Below, in pieces: positions 52,748 to 60,883 of a DNA stretch of 64,000 nucleotides. The translations under genes and the position numbers were made by a program. The notes under the pieces are model-generated. The model did not search any database and was not told where the DNA came from. It worked only from the letters and a program-made list of their open reading frames with translations. Origin of the DNA: Asaia sp003994335 (lineage in GTDB: Bacteria; Pseudomonadota; Alphaproteobacteria; Acetobacterales; Acetobacteraceae); the NCBI RefSeq assembly GCF_037151175.1, contig NZ_JBBCOR010000010.1:1-64000 (forward strand), written 5' to 3'. Each line of letters starts with the position of its first letter. The first letter of the stretch is position 1.

Positions 52748-53698
52748 TGTACTGGAGACTCTTCTTGTTCTTGCCGAAACGGTCAGGGCAAGTTCTGACC
52801 CGAATTTGCGGCAAGTATGAGTCTCGAAAGCGAGATCACGCCTATTTCATCGGAATGACGGTCACGTTACGAGCGTGATCCTGCGCTGCGCCGATCCGCT
52901 CCCGAATGAGGTGCATGGTTCGAAACGATACGCGGCGTGAGCTCATGTGCGCTTCGATAGCGGCTTGTGACATCATGGGACGTCGAGACGGTCAGCAATT
53001 GTGTAAGTCCTTTCATGTCATTTGGGGTTAGGAAAGCGCTTTGCCCAAATCTGCTTCAGCACAAGAGTGGCGGGCCGTGATACGGCCTGATGGCTGTCGA
53101 TGGCCGCAAGACATGACAGCGCTCTGTCGGGGGTGTCCGCTCTCAGTGCTCTGTGGGATTGGGGATGGCGCGGCGCGGAGGTGGCAGAGCGCGTCCCCAC
53201 CGGCAGATTCCAAGGCTTCTGTTCTTGGAAGCGTGTTGATATCCGACTTCGGACCTCTTGCAACGCTCTATTCGAGTTGACAGCCTGGGGAGGCAATGTC
53301 CGACGCCTGATGGCATGTTTCCGGATATGCTTATTGATCTGGTCGATACGCATAGGACCCGATTCTACACATGCTCTTCTACAAGGCGATATCGAACAGG
53401 AAAAATATCAACTGTTACGATATCGAAAAAATGATAGTACTTCATGGATTATTACAGGATTTTTCTCGGATAAAATGACGAATCATGTTCGATTAGATAA
53501 GTTTCGAAGTGATTATGAAACCATATATTAATATCTGAAATTATGACTTAAACCACTGTTTGCAAAGGGTTATTGAGCGGATCCGAGGTGTGATCCTCTG
53601 CGCTTCGTATTCGATAAGCCTTTTTTTGGTTGCGGATCGAATTCTTCTGTTGTCCTAGGGAAAACAAGATTTCTGAAACCGATTTGGAAGAATGCGAC
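52748..53698. other. long gene-free stretch, AT-rich in its second half
   Basis: 951 bases. 53020-53340 has frames open on both strands but no convincing protein; a decayed insertion element is possible, but no transposase motif or terminal repeats could be confirmed. From about 53350 to 53640 the DNA is markedly AT-rich. A T-run at 53621-53627 and GGAAG nine bases before the Hint 2 start close the interval. Confidence 0.45.
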
Positions 53699-55588
53699 AT
53701 GGCCGATTATGAAACCCAGGTCAGCGGTGCCAAACCTTGGGCAGATGGTAGCGTCGGTGAGGGCGATACCAAAACAATCATCGTCCAGTATTTTGGCGCG
53801 AATGGGAGCACCGCAGGGTCAACCGGGGGCGCTATTTGCAATCAGGATTATCCCAAGACCGCGAATGGCGTGATGACCGTGGACGGGCACCTCATCATCG
53901 ATATGGCCTATGCAGTTTCCACAGTCTATTTCGGATATGGGTCGGGAACCGTTGGAAATTATACCACGCCTTGCATCAACGCGGGCGGTCAGGTGGACAT
54001 CAACGGTTATGGAAGCTATAATGGAAATAATTTCGTAAATTTTTACAATACAACTACAAATAACGGCACGCTCAATGTGTCAAATATTACGATGTATACC
54101 GGAGATGCCAATAGTACGATCACCGGGACCGGAACTTTCAACATGACGGGTGTGCGATTGTCGGGAGACAATGGCAATTTCAATGCCTGCACGGTTGGCA
54201 AGATCGGTGGCGGTCAGACGATCAACATGACCGGGTCAGATTTGTCGGTCTATACCTCGCTGACGGATGTCACGATCAACATGAATGGTGGCGGGAATTA
54301 CCTCGCTTTGAGACCGACAATCACGGCACGCAATGTCAGCATCACAGGGTTCGGTCAGGGAGATATCATTGATATCGCCTATCTGAATGGCGATGACACC
54401 TGGCATTATGATCCTGCGACAGGAGACCTCGTTGTGACCAGCGGGGCTTACTCCTTCACCGTCAATATTGGTCTCGGATACGATCCTGACCTGTTTGCGT
54501 CTACCAATACCGCTTATCCGGGCATGAAGGGGGTTACCTATCTCGCCACAGCGCCCTGCTTTCTGGCCGGAACCCTTATCGAGGCAGAGACCGGGCTGGT
54601 TGCGGTGGAAACCCTGCGCGCAGGGCAAAGGCTGCGTTGCATTCGTGACGGCAAGACCAGTTTTCAGCGTATCAAAGCCGTCAAGCGGGGAACGGTATCC
54701 GTGCTGAAGGCCTCCAATCTCGGTCTGGACGAGGCCGGCTGCAGCGTTCGTATCTGCAAGAACGCGTTTGGAGACGGACAGCCATTCCAGGATCTCCTCG
54801 TGACTTCCGAGCATCGGTTCCTGCTGGATGGAAAGCTCGTGGCGATCAGGACCATGGTCAATGGGGCATCGATCCGTTACGAGACCGATCTCGAGCATTA
54901 TGCCTATTACCATGTAGAGATGGAGCGCCACGAGATCATCCTGGCCAACGGCGTGCGCACCGAAAGCTACGCAGATGTTGTGGTGAAAAAGGATACATCC
55001 GGTAGATCGGCGATCCTGCGGACTCCTGAACTTGTTGCGCCTCTAGAGACACGCGCCGCATTTCTCGAGCCTCTCCATGACCGACTGAGCCGTAGGGCGG
55101 AAAGCCTGGGGATCAAACGGCGCGAGCGTGTTGCAGCGCCCGTCGCGCTCGGCGTATCTTCCAACGCGTCCCTTACGCTGATCGCTGCCGATGGGACGAT
55201 TATCGAACCGAGATCCTGCGCAGGAGCCCATTACGCCTTCACGATTCCGGAGGGAACACGAAGCGTGAGGCTCAGCACATCGGTGGCCCGTCCTTGCGAT
55301 GTCATCGGGCCATTTTACGATGATCGTCGTTATCTGGGTGTCCAGATCGGCGAGGTCGTCCTTTTCGGGGGGAGGCATGAATACAGGCTGGACGCGCATC
55401 TGAGAACGGATGAGCTTTCCGGATGGCACGGACTAGAAGGGGGTGAACGTCGCTGGACCAAGGCGAATGCGCTGATCGATCTCCCCTATGGCGCCGGATC
55501 TGGTCCTTCCGTTCTGGTCGTAGAGGTAGCAGCAACCCTTGAGCCCAGAATTGCCGTATCGCAGGAAACGGTAGCAGAGGCCGCCTGA
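53699..55588 (+). CDS. Hint-domain protein with Thr/Asn-rich beta passenger (Hint protein 2)
   Basis: 629 residues from the ATG at 53699 (GGAAG upstream; the frame further up opens only with TTG). No signal peptide is seen. Residues 1-285 are a Gly/Asn/Thr-rich, cysteine-poor passenger of short beta repeats (NGTLNVSNITMYTG, TITGTGTFNMTG), ending in a segment like those of bacterial surface proteins (FGQGDIIDIAYLNGDDTW). The Hint domain spans about 287-425: Cys287 (PCFLAGTLIE), TSEH at 369-372, SIRYETDLEHYAYYHVE and ILANG (Asn417). The C-terminal module (about 455-590) has FLEPLH, GPFYDDRRYLGVQIGE, DELSGWHGLEGGE and RRWTK. The last two domains match Hint protein 1; the passenger does not. Confidence 0.85.
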   Translation: MADYETQVSGAKPWADGSVGEGDTKTIIVQYFGANGSTAGSTGGAICNQDYPKTANGVMTVDGHLIIDMAYAVSTVYFGYGSGTVGNYTTPCINAGGQVDINGYGSYNGNNFVNFYNTTTNNGTLNVSNITMYTGDANSTITGTGTFNMTGVRLSGDNGNFNACTVGKIGGGQTINMTGSDLSVYTSLTDVTINMNGGGNYLALRPTITARNVSITGFGQGDIIDIAYLNGDDTWHYDPATGDLVVTSGAYSFTVNIGLGYDPDLFASTNTAYPGMKGVTYLATAPCFLAGTLIEAETGLVAVETLRAGQRLRCIRDGKTSFQRIKAVKRGTVSVLKASNLGLDEAGCSVRICKNAFGDGQPFQDLLVTSEHRFLLDGKLVAIRTMVNGASIRYETDLEHYAYYHVEMERHEIILANGVRTESYADVVVKKDTSGRSAILRTPELVAPLETRAAFLEPLHDRLSRRAESLGIKRRERVAAPVALGVSSNASLTLIAADGTIIEPRSCAGAHYAFTIPEGTRSVRLSTSVARPCDVIGPFYDDRRYLGVQIGEVVLFGGRHEYRLDAHLRTDELSGWHGLEGGERRWTKANALIDLPYGAGSGPSVLVVEVAATLEPRIAVSQETVAEAA

Positions 55589-55604
55589 GCGTGCCGGTTC
55601 CGTG

Positions 55605-55629
55605 GCGGAGATATCTCACCGATCTCCGC
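55605..55629 (+). terminator. terminator-like hairpin after Hint gene 2
   Basis: Perfect eight-pair stem GCGGAGAT/ATCTCCGC with a nine-base loop, 16 bases past the stop. No T-run follows. Confidence 0.4.
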
Positions 55630-55696
55630 TATGGATCATTTGACATGGGCTCGCGCGCATGATGCCAATCTGGAGACGGGCCCGGCGCTGGCCCGG

Positions 55697-56020
55697 TTAT
55701 GCCTTGATTGACTCGAGTTTGCGCTCGACCCAGTCCCGTGCCGGGTTTCCGCCCCATAGAAGCCAGGCGATATAGCCTGCCGAAGGGTCGCTGTCCGATC
55801 CCCATTCATGCGTCTTGGTATGCTGGTCGGATTTGTGGCGAGCGAAAAAGCTGTGCATGGATTTGAGATCGCTCTCATCCAGATCCCTCTGCTCAGCCAG
55901 TTGTTCGGCGCGTTTGACGCCTGAATCTGTGCCACCCCGATTGAATTTCTCGCGCAATTTCAGACCGTGGCGTGCCGCCGAGGCCATTTCCTTGGTGGGA
56001 TGAAAGCTGCTCTGCGTCAT
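55697..56020 (-). CDS. conserved small protein of unknown function (phage/plasmid-type)
   Basis: 107 residues from the ATG at 56020, preceded by AAGGAA; 20 codons upstream are open but not protein-like. Hydrophilic N-terminal half (ASAARHGLKLREKFNRGGTD, then SGVKRAEQLAEQRDL), SMHSFFARHKSD, and a tryptophan-rich end PSAGYIAWLLWGGNPARDWV. I recall this pattern as a recurring small protein in alphaproteobacterial genomes and prophages, without known function. It is isolated from any phage genes here. Confidence 0.7.
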   Translation of the reverse strand: MTQSSFHPTKEMASAARHGLKLREKFNRGGTDSGVKRAEQLAEQRDLDESDLKSMHSFFARHKSDQHTKTHEWGSDSDPSAGYIAWLLWGGNPARDWVERKLESIKA

Positions 56021-56123
56021 GATCCGACTTCCTTTTGCATGGCGGCCTACGGGCCTCCCTGGAGGAGGTAGAGAACTCATTCGGTTGAGGCGAAGTTGCA
56101 GAGATTTCGCGTATCGACGATGG

Positions 56124-56230
56124 CTCAGACTTCAGACTTCAGACTTCAGACTTCAGACTTCAGACTTCAGACTTCAGACTTCAGACTTCAGACTTCAGAC
56201 TTCAGACTTCAGACTTCAGACTTCAGACTC
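56124..56230. repeat. heptanucleotide tandem repeat (TTCAGAC)14
   Basis: Fourteen perfect TTCAGAC units run from 56131 to 56228, preceded by one variant unit (CTCAGAC, 56124-56130). With a seven-base period every + strand frame stays open as a heptapeptide repeat, but there is no sign of a real gene. The tract lies between the small protein start and the htpG terminator and is a likely length-variable locus. Confidence 0.95.
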
Positions 56231-56476
56231 AGGCAGAGGCAAGGCCTGAAATCGGGGAAAAGCGCGGCTCCGCCTGATCTCCCTCTCGGTCAGGCAGGGA
56301 GGCGCGTCCGGGAGGGGCAGGCATGAAGAAGGCCCGTACTGCGAGGTACGGGCCTTCTTCTAAGCTGGTTTTCGTCTCACCCGACCATGATGCCACGTCT
56401 GGTGCCAAACGCGCACGCTGAACGCTGCCCTGGGCACCCTTATCGCGTGCAACGCTTACCGAACGGCACTAACCGT
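56231..56476. other. gene-free interval with terminator
   Basis: Spacer between the tandem repeat and the end of htpG. It contains the 15-pair hairpin at 56325-56360 and a small stem GAACGG-CACTAA-CCGTTC (56461-56478) that reaches into the htpG stop codon. Confidence 0.5.
56325..56360 (-). terminator. strong palindromic terminator downstream of htpG
   Basis: A perfect 15-pair stem, GAAGAAGGCCCGTAC with GTACGGGCCTTCTTC, and a six-base loop. The stem ends in a TTCTTC tract in either direction, so it can act on both strands. It lies 116 bases past the htpG stop. Confidence 0.7.
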
Positions 56477-58345
56477 TCACGCAGTGGCTGCGCTCGTCAG
56501 CATGGCAGTCAGGCGCTGGGCGAAGCCTGCGGCGTCGGGCAGGGTCTCGCCATCCTGAATGCGGGCCACATCCAGCAGAACGCGGGCGAAATCCGCCACG
56601 CTCTCCCCTTTCTCCACCCGCGCCGCGAGATCACGGATGAGCGGATGATGCGGGTTGATTTCCATGATCGGGGCTGCCGGGGGCATGCCCTGACCCGAGC
56701 GGCGCATCAGACGCTGCATCATCAGATCGGGACCGCCTTCGCTCGTGATGACCACAGCGCTGCCGACCAGACGGACCGTGCCGCGCACGTCCTTCACGTC
56801 GTCGCCAAGGGCTTCCTTGAGCGCCGGGATCAGCTTCTCGAGATCCGCAGCCTCGCCTTCCGGCGTCGGGGCTTCGAATTTCTCCAGATCGCCATGGGCC
56901 TGGTTGATGGATTTCAGGGTCTTGTCTTCATAGGAAGACAGACGATCGGGCCAGAAACCGTCCACCTGATCGGAAAGCAGCAGCACCTCGATGCCACGGG
57001 CACGGAAGCCTTCGAGCTGCGGCGAGGCGGCCAGTGCCTCGGCGTTTTCCCCCGTCAGGTAATAGATCGATTCCTGACCCGGCTTCATGCGCGTCAGATA
57101 GGCATCGAGCGTGGTCGGATCGTCAGACGCCGTGGAACGGAAGCGGGACAGGGCGGCGAGCTCCTGGCGGTGCTCTGAGTCCTCCCAGATGCCTTCCTTG
57201 ATGATCGGGCCAAAGTTTTCCCAGAAAGTGCCGAAGGACTCGGCATTTTCCGTATCCTTGGCGCGGTTCTTGATTTCGGTCATCACGCGCTTGGTCACGG
57301 CCTTGCGGATGCGCTGCAACACGGGGGTCGATTGCAGCATTTCGCGCGAGACGTTCAGCGGCAGGTCTTCGGTGTCGACAACGCCCTTTACGAAGCGCAG
57401 CCAGGCCGGCAGGAGCTCGGCCTCGTCGGTGATGAACATGCGGCGCACATGGAGATGCACCTTGCTCTCACGCGACTGCTCCATGAAGTCGAACGGACGG
57501 GCCCCGGGAATGAACAGAAGTGCCGTGAATTCGGTCGTGCCTTCTGCGCTCCAATGCAGGGTCGCATAGGGCTCGTCGAACTGATGGGCAACGTGGCGGT
57601 AGAACTCGGTGTACTGCTCGGGCGTGATGTCGGATTTCGACTTGCGCCACAGCGCCGTGCCCTCATTGGCCGATTTGTCTTCCTCACCTTCACGCAGCGT
57701 GATCGGCCAGGAAATATGATCGGCCCATTTGCGGATGATCGAGCGCAGACGCCAGGCGTCGAGAAATTCATCGGCATCGGTTTTGACATGCAGGATGATG
57801 TCTGTACCGGGCTGCTCGCGCGTGGCAGGCGCAATGGTGTAGGCGCCCTTGCCGTCAGACGACCACTGCCAGGCCTGATCGGAACCGGGCTGGCGCGAAA
57901 TCACGTCCACCTTGTCGGCCACCATGAAGGCTGCATAAAAGCCGACGCCGAACTGGCCGATCAGGCTGGGGCGGTCTTCAGGCTTGGCGCTGTTCAGCTT
58001 CTCGCCAAAAGCGCGCGTGCCGGAGCGCGCGATCGTGCCCAGATTGCTCGCCAGATCCTCACGGCTCATCCCCGCGCCGTTATCGCTGATGGTCAGCAGG
58101 CGGGCATCCTTGTCTGGATTGATGCGAATGGCGGCATCTGCGGGCAGTGCCTTGGCAGCGTCGGTCAGAGCCTCGAAACGGCGCTTGTCGGAAGCATCGG
58201 CTGCATTCGCCACCAGCTCACGCAAAAAGATCTCGCGCTCGGAATAGAGGGCATGAACCACAAGGTCGAGCAGGCGCCCGACTTCTGCGCTGAATTCATG
58301 CTTCTCGGCGCCCTGGACCTGATCTTTTTCGGTATTTTCGGTCAT
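56477..58345 (-). CDS. htpG: molecular chaperone HtpG (Hsp90)
   Basis: 622 residues, full-length bacterial Hsp90. N-terminal GHKL ATPase with the signature YSEREIFLRELVANAADASDK-type block (34-54), ISDNGAGMS, LGTIARSGT and GQFGVGFYAAFMV. The middle domain has FYRHVAHQFDEPYATLHW and VKGVVDTEDLPLNVSREMLQ-type client/ATP-arginine segment. The C-terminal dimerisation domain contains NPHHPLIRDL. It is the first and only gene of its unit, with GAGGGAT before the start and a possible heat-shock promoter upstream. Confidence 0.97.
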   Translation of the reverse strand: MTENTEKDQVQGAEKHEFSAEVGRLLDLVVHALYSEREIFLRELVANAADASDKRRFEALTDAAKALPADAAIRINPDKDARLLTISDNGAGMSREDLASNLGTIARSGTRAFGEKLNSAKPEDRPSLIGQFGVGFYAAFMVADKVDVISRQPGSDQAWQWSSDGKGAYTIAPATREQPGTDIILHVKTDADEFLDAWRLRSIIRKWADHISWPITLREGEEDKSANEGTALWRKSKSDITPEQYTEFYRHVAHQFDEPYATLHWSAEGTTEFTALLFIPGARPFDFMEQSRESKVHLHVRRMFITDEAELLPAWLRFVKGVVDTEDLPLNVSREMLQSTPVLQRIRKAVTKRVMTEIKNRAKDTENAESFGTFWENFGPIIKEGIWEDSEHRQELAALSRFRSTASDDPTTLDAYLTRMKPGQESIYYLTGENAEALAASPQLEGFRARGIEVLLLSDQVDGFWPDRLSSYEDKTLKSINQAHGDLEKFEAPTPEGEAADLEKLIPALKEALGDDVKDVRGTVRLVGSAVVITSEGGPDLMMQRLMRRSGQGMPPAAPIMEINPHHPLIRDLAARVEKGESVADFARVLLDVARIQDGETLPDAAGFAQRLTAMLTSAATA

Positions 58346-58399
58346 GGAGATCCCTCAAGACTATGTTGGTGCCACAAGAGCACTGATTTGCATGGGAAA

Positions 58400-58426
58400 G
58401 TAGAAATCCGGCCCTGAATTTTCAAG
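58400..58426 (-). promoter_or_regulatory. possible sigma32-type promoter of htpG
   Basis: On the minus strand a CTTGAAA (58426-58420) matches the sigma32 -35 element. About 13 bases further on ATTTCTAC-like sequence could serve as a weak -10. It lies some 75-80 bases before the htpG start. The -35 match is good and the -10 match is poor. Confidence 0.3.
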
Positions 58427-58438
58427 AGAGGCGCGGTT

Positions 58439-58837
58439 TCAGGAAATCAGGGGATACAGAGGCAGAACGCAATCACGGGTGAGCGGGGCAAGAGGCAGGG
58501 CCTGTGCCTCTTCGGGCGTCACCCAGAGCGCTTCTTCGATTTCGGCGGCAATAGAGACGGGGCCGGGCCAGAGCAGGGTGAAGAGATCGGCGCGCACGAT
58601 ATGGCCGGGTTCATTGGCAGCGGGGGCCTCGATCTTTCCGAGGAAACGGCATGAAGTTTCGTCCGGCTGAATGCCGAGTTCTTCGCCGATTTCGCGCAAC
58701 AGCGCGGCCTGCGGGGTCTCGCCCGGCTCGATCTTGCCGCCGGGCTGCATGAAGGCTCGCGTGTCACGTTTGCGTACAAGCAGGAGCCTGCCCGCCCCGT
58801 CATGGAACAGGGCGGCAGCAATGGTGATGACAGACAT
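58439..58837 (-). CDS. MutT-like Nudix hydrolase
   Basis: 132 residues with a complete Nudix box: G34, E40, R48-E49, E52-E53 and G55 in the GX5EX7REUXEEXGU spacing (GGKIEPGETPQAALLREI onward). The N-terminal ITIAAALFHDGAGRLLLVRK and FMQPGG are MutT-like. It would hydrolyse a nucleoside diphosphate linked to another moiety; substrate is not determinable. It starts 18 bases after the HAD phosphatase gene and is probably co-transcribed with it. Confidence 0.88.
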   Translation of the reverse strand: MSVITIAAALFHDGAGRLLLVRKRDTRAFMQPGGKIEPGETPQAALLREIGEELGIQPDETSCRFLGKIEAPAANEPGHIVRADLFTLLWPGPVSIAAEIEEALWVTPEEAQALPLAPLTRDCVLPLYPLIS

Positions 58838-58855
58838 GGCAGGTTTCAGACTGTC

Positions 58856-59533
58856 TCAGCGGGCATCGTCGCCCAGAATCGACAGACGGCCATCCGGCAG
58901 GCGATGCGCCTTGAGCGCCTCGTAACCCGGCACGGTGGGATGGGGCACATCGACTTCGTGGGTATGGGTGGCCGTGATCACCACCACGCTGGCACCTGCG
59001 GCCTCTCCCGCCTTGATCCCGGCAGGGGCGTCCTCGAACACCGCGCAATTCTCCGCCTTGAAGCCCAGACGCTCTGCGCCCAGCAGGAAGCAATCGGGCG
59101 CAGGTTTGCCATTCGGCGCATCTTCCGCCGTGATCAGGATTGCAGGCATAGGCAGCCCGGCAATCTCGATGCGCTTGAGCGCAAGCTCGCGTGAGGCCGA
59201 GGTGACGATAGCCCAGCGATCGGCGGGCAGGCTGTTCAGAAAGGCCGTGGCACCGGGGATAGGGTCGATGCCATGCGTATCCTCCAGCTCACGGCTGGTG
59301 ATCCAATGCGCTTCAGCCACCGGATCGACGCCCGGCAATTTCTGACGGCGTATGGTTTCGATGGTCTGGACGCCATGGATGGTGGGGAGGAATTTCTCGA
59401 CATCGAGGCCATGCTTTTGCGCCCAGAGGGTCCAGACGCGCTCTGCCGCGATAATGGAGGTGAGGATCGTACCATCCATATCGAACAGGAAGGCATCGAA
59501 GGCTTTACCGGGAAACAAATCATGCTCGGCCAA
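58856..59533 (-). CDS. HAD-superfamily phosphatase (sugar-phosphatase-like)
   Basis: 225 residues with a TTG start at 59533, supported by GGAG seven bases upstream; no in-frame ATG fits. HAD motifs: nucleophile Asp18 and Asp20 (FDMDGT), motif II Thr/Ser in IVTSASR, motif III Lys in NGKPAPDCFLLG, motif IV in VFEDAPAGIKAGEAAGA. The cap is the small helical type of subfamily IA, as in sugar phosphatases and glycerol-3-phosphate phosphatases. It leads a two-gene unit with the Nudix hydrolase. Confidence 0.88.
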   Translation of the reverse strand: MAEHDLFPGKAFDAFLFDMDGTILTSIIAAERVWTLWAQKHGLDVEKFLPTIHGVQTIETIRRQKLPGVDPVAEAHWITSRELEDTHGIDPIPGATAFLNSLPADRWAIVTSASRELALKRIEIAGLPMPAILITAEDAPNGKPAPDCFLLGAERLGFKAENCAVFEDAPAGIKAGEAAGASVVVITATHTHEVDVPHPTVPGYEALKAHRLPDGRLSILGDDAR

Positions 59534-59553
59534 GAGAAATCTCCGTTATGAGA

Positions 59554-59589
59554 ACAGGTCACACAGGGCGCAGACCCTGCATGACCTGT
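59554..59589. terminator. stem-loop between glpQ and the HAD gene
   Basis: Outer stem ACAGGTCA/TGACCTGT (59554-59561, 59582-59589) and inner stem CAGGG/CCCTG (59564-59568, 59575-59579). It lies 38 bases past the glpQ stop and 20 bases before the HAD start on the minus strand, so it may end glpQ transcription or lie in the HAD leader. There is no T-run. Confidence 0.4.
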
Positions 59590-59627
59590 CCAACGCAGGC
59601 AAGTTTGTGCCGGATCAAATTATCCGA

Positions 59628-60770
59628 TCACCCCGCCGTATCGACTGCCAGACGACCCAAAGCCGGATCATCGGTGAAAAATCCATCCAGACCCATATCG
59701 AGATAGCGTTTGACCTCGGCGATCATGCCCTGCGGGTTGCGGGCGTTGAGTGCCCCGCCATCACGCAGCTCCTTCGGCAGACAGTAGTTTTCCGGACGTG
59801 CCGTATAGGAATGCACCAGCAGCCCTGCCCCATGCGCGTCGGTGATCAGTGTCGTGGGTGTGCCCCATGAGCCATCGGGCTTGCGTGGAATCAGATCCGT
59901 ATTGGAAGGGCCGATCACGTCGGCAAACCGGCGTATGGCGCGCAGGCCTTCGGGCTTCATGAAGTCGCCGAAGGTTTGGGCGTCACTCTTGCCAAGCAGA
60001 TCGGGCGGTGTCTGGCCGGGCTCGCCCATCAGGAACATGACCCGTGCCTGCGGGTTGATCGCGCGCGTCTTGTCGCCGATCGCCTTCAGATTGGTTGTTT
60101 CGAAAGACTGGAGCTCCAGAGGGGCCTGACGGGTGTATTCATGCGCCGCGATGGTGCGCAGGAACGCGGTTTCCGGGTCCAGACCGAGGCTGTGGAAATG
60201 GGTGGAATTCTTGATTTCGGGAATAAGCCCGAACGCCTTGCCGCGCGCGGCAGACTCACCGGCCACAAAATCGATGACTTCCTCAAAGGTCGGCACATCG
60301 AAATGCCCGTCATAGCGCGTGTTATGAGGGCGAAGCTGGGGCAGGCGCTCTTTTGCCCTCAGAGTCTTGAGTTCTGCCAGGGTGAAATCGGTGGTGAACC
60401 AGCCCGTCTCTTTCTGGCCATCTATGGTCAGGCTGCGCTTGCGGGCGGCAAATTCCGGACGGGAAGCGACATCAGTAGTATCGGCGATATTGCTCTCATG
60501 ACGCACGATCAGCACGCCGTCCTTTGTCATGACCAGATCAGGCTCGATGTAATCGGCACCGTCTTCCATGGCCTTGGCATAGGAGGCCAGGGTGTGTTCG
60601 GGGCGCAGGGCGGAGGCGCCGCGATGCGCGAAAACGAGCGGCTTGGGCGCCAGAGAGGGGGCAGCGAAAGCGCGCGGTGTCAGAGCAGGGGCGCAGATCC
60701 CGGCGAGGCCGAGAAAGAGGGTGTGACGACGTGACAGCAAATCAGCTCTCCTGAAGCCTGTCCCCGTCAT
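59628..60770 (-). CDS. glpQ: periplasmic glycerophosphodiester phosphodiesterase
   Basis: 380 residues. The leader has a twin-arginine-like motif (SRRHTLFLG) before a hydrophobic stretch and AFAAP cut site, so Tat export is possible. The TIM-barrel GDPD domain has the catalytic/metal residues His49-Arg50 (FAHRGAS), Glu76 and Asp78 (YIEPDLVMTKDG) and His91 (VRHESN). GlpQ releases glycerol-3-phosphate from phospholipid-derived diesters. It lies 113 bases downstream of a TonB-dependent receptor gene on the same strand. Confidence 0.93.
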   Translation of the reverse strand: MTGTGFRRADLLSRRHTLFLGLAGICAPALTPRAFAAPSLAPKPLVFAHRGASALRPEHTLASYAKAMEDGADYIEPDLVMTKDGVLIVRHESNIADTTDVASRPEFAARKRSLTIDGQKETGWFTTDFTLAELKTLRAKERLPQLRPHNTRYDGHFDVPTFEEVIDFVAGESAARGKAFGLIPEIKNSTHFHSLGLDPETAFLRTIAAHEYTRQAPLELQSFETTNLKAIGDKTRAINPQARVMFLMGEPGQTPPDLLGKSDAQTFGDFMKPEGLRAIRRFADVIGPSNTDLIPRKPDGSWGTPTTLITDAHGAGLLVHSYTARPENYCLPKELRDGGALNARNPQGMIAEVKRYLDMGLDGFFTDDPALGRLAVDTAG

Positions 60771-60883
60771 GACCCGGCCGGGAAGAGGCGGTGTGACGAC
60801 AGGAGCGATGCTGCCCGACCGGGTGGCAGATGGCGCTCCTGTTTTCTGGTTGCGGCTTTATGCCGCCTTCGGACCGAACCGGA

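Noticed and set aside
53018..53353. Possible transposase remnant in the gap before Hint gene 2
   Set aside because: Both strands have open frames and a short DGCRW-like string, but there is no DDE motif, terminal inverted repeat or target duplication that I can find.
56019..56326. Heptapeptide-repeat proteins (LQTSDFR repeats) read through the TTCAGAC tract
   Set aside because: Any seven-base tandem repeat without stops stays open in all three frames; no ribosome binding site or conserved flanks support coding.
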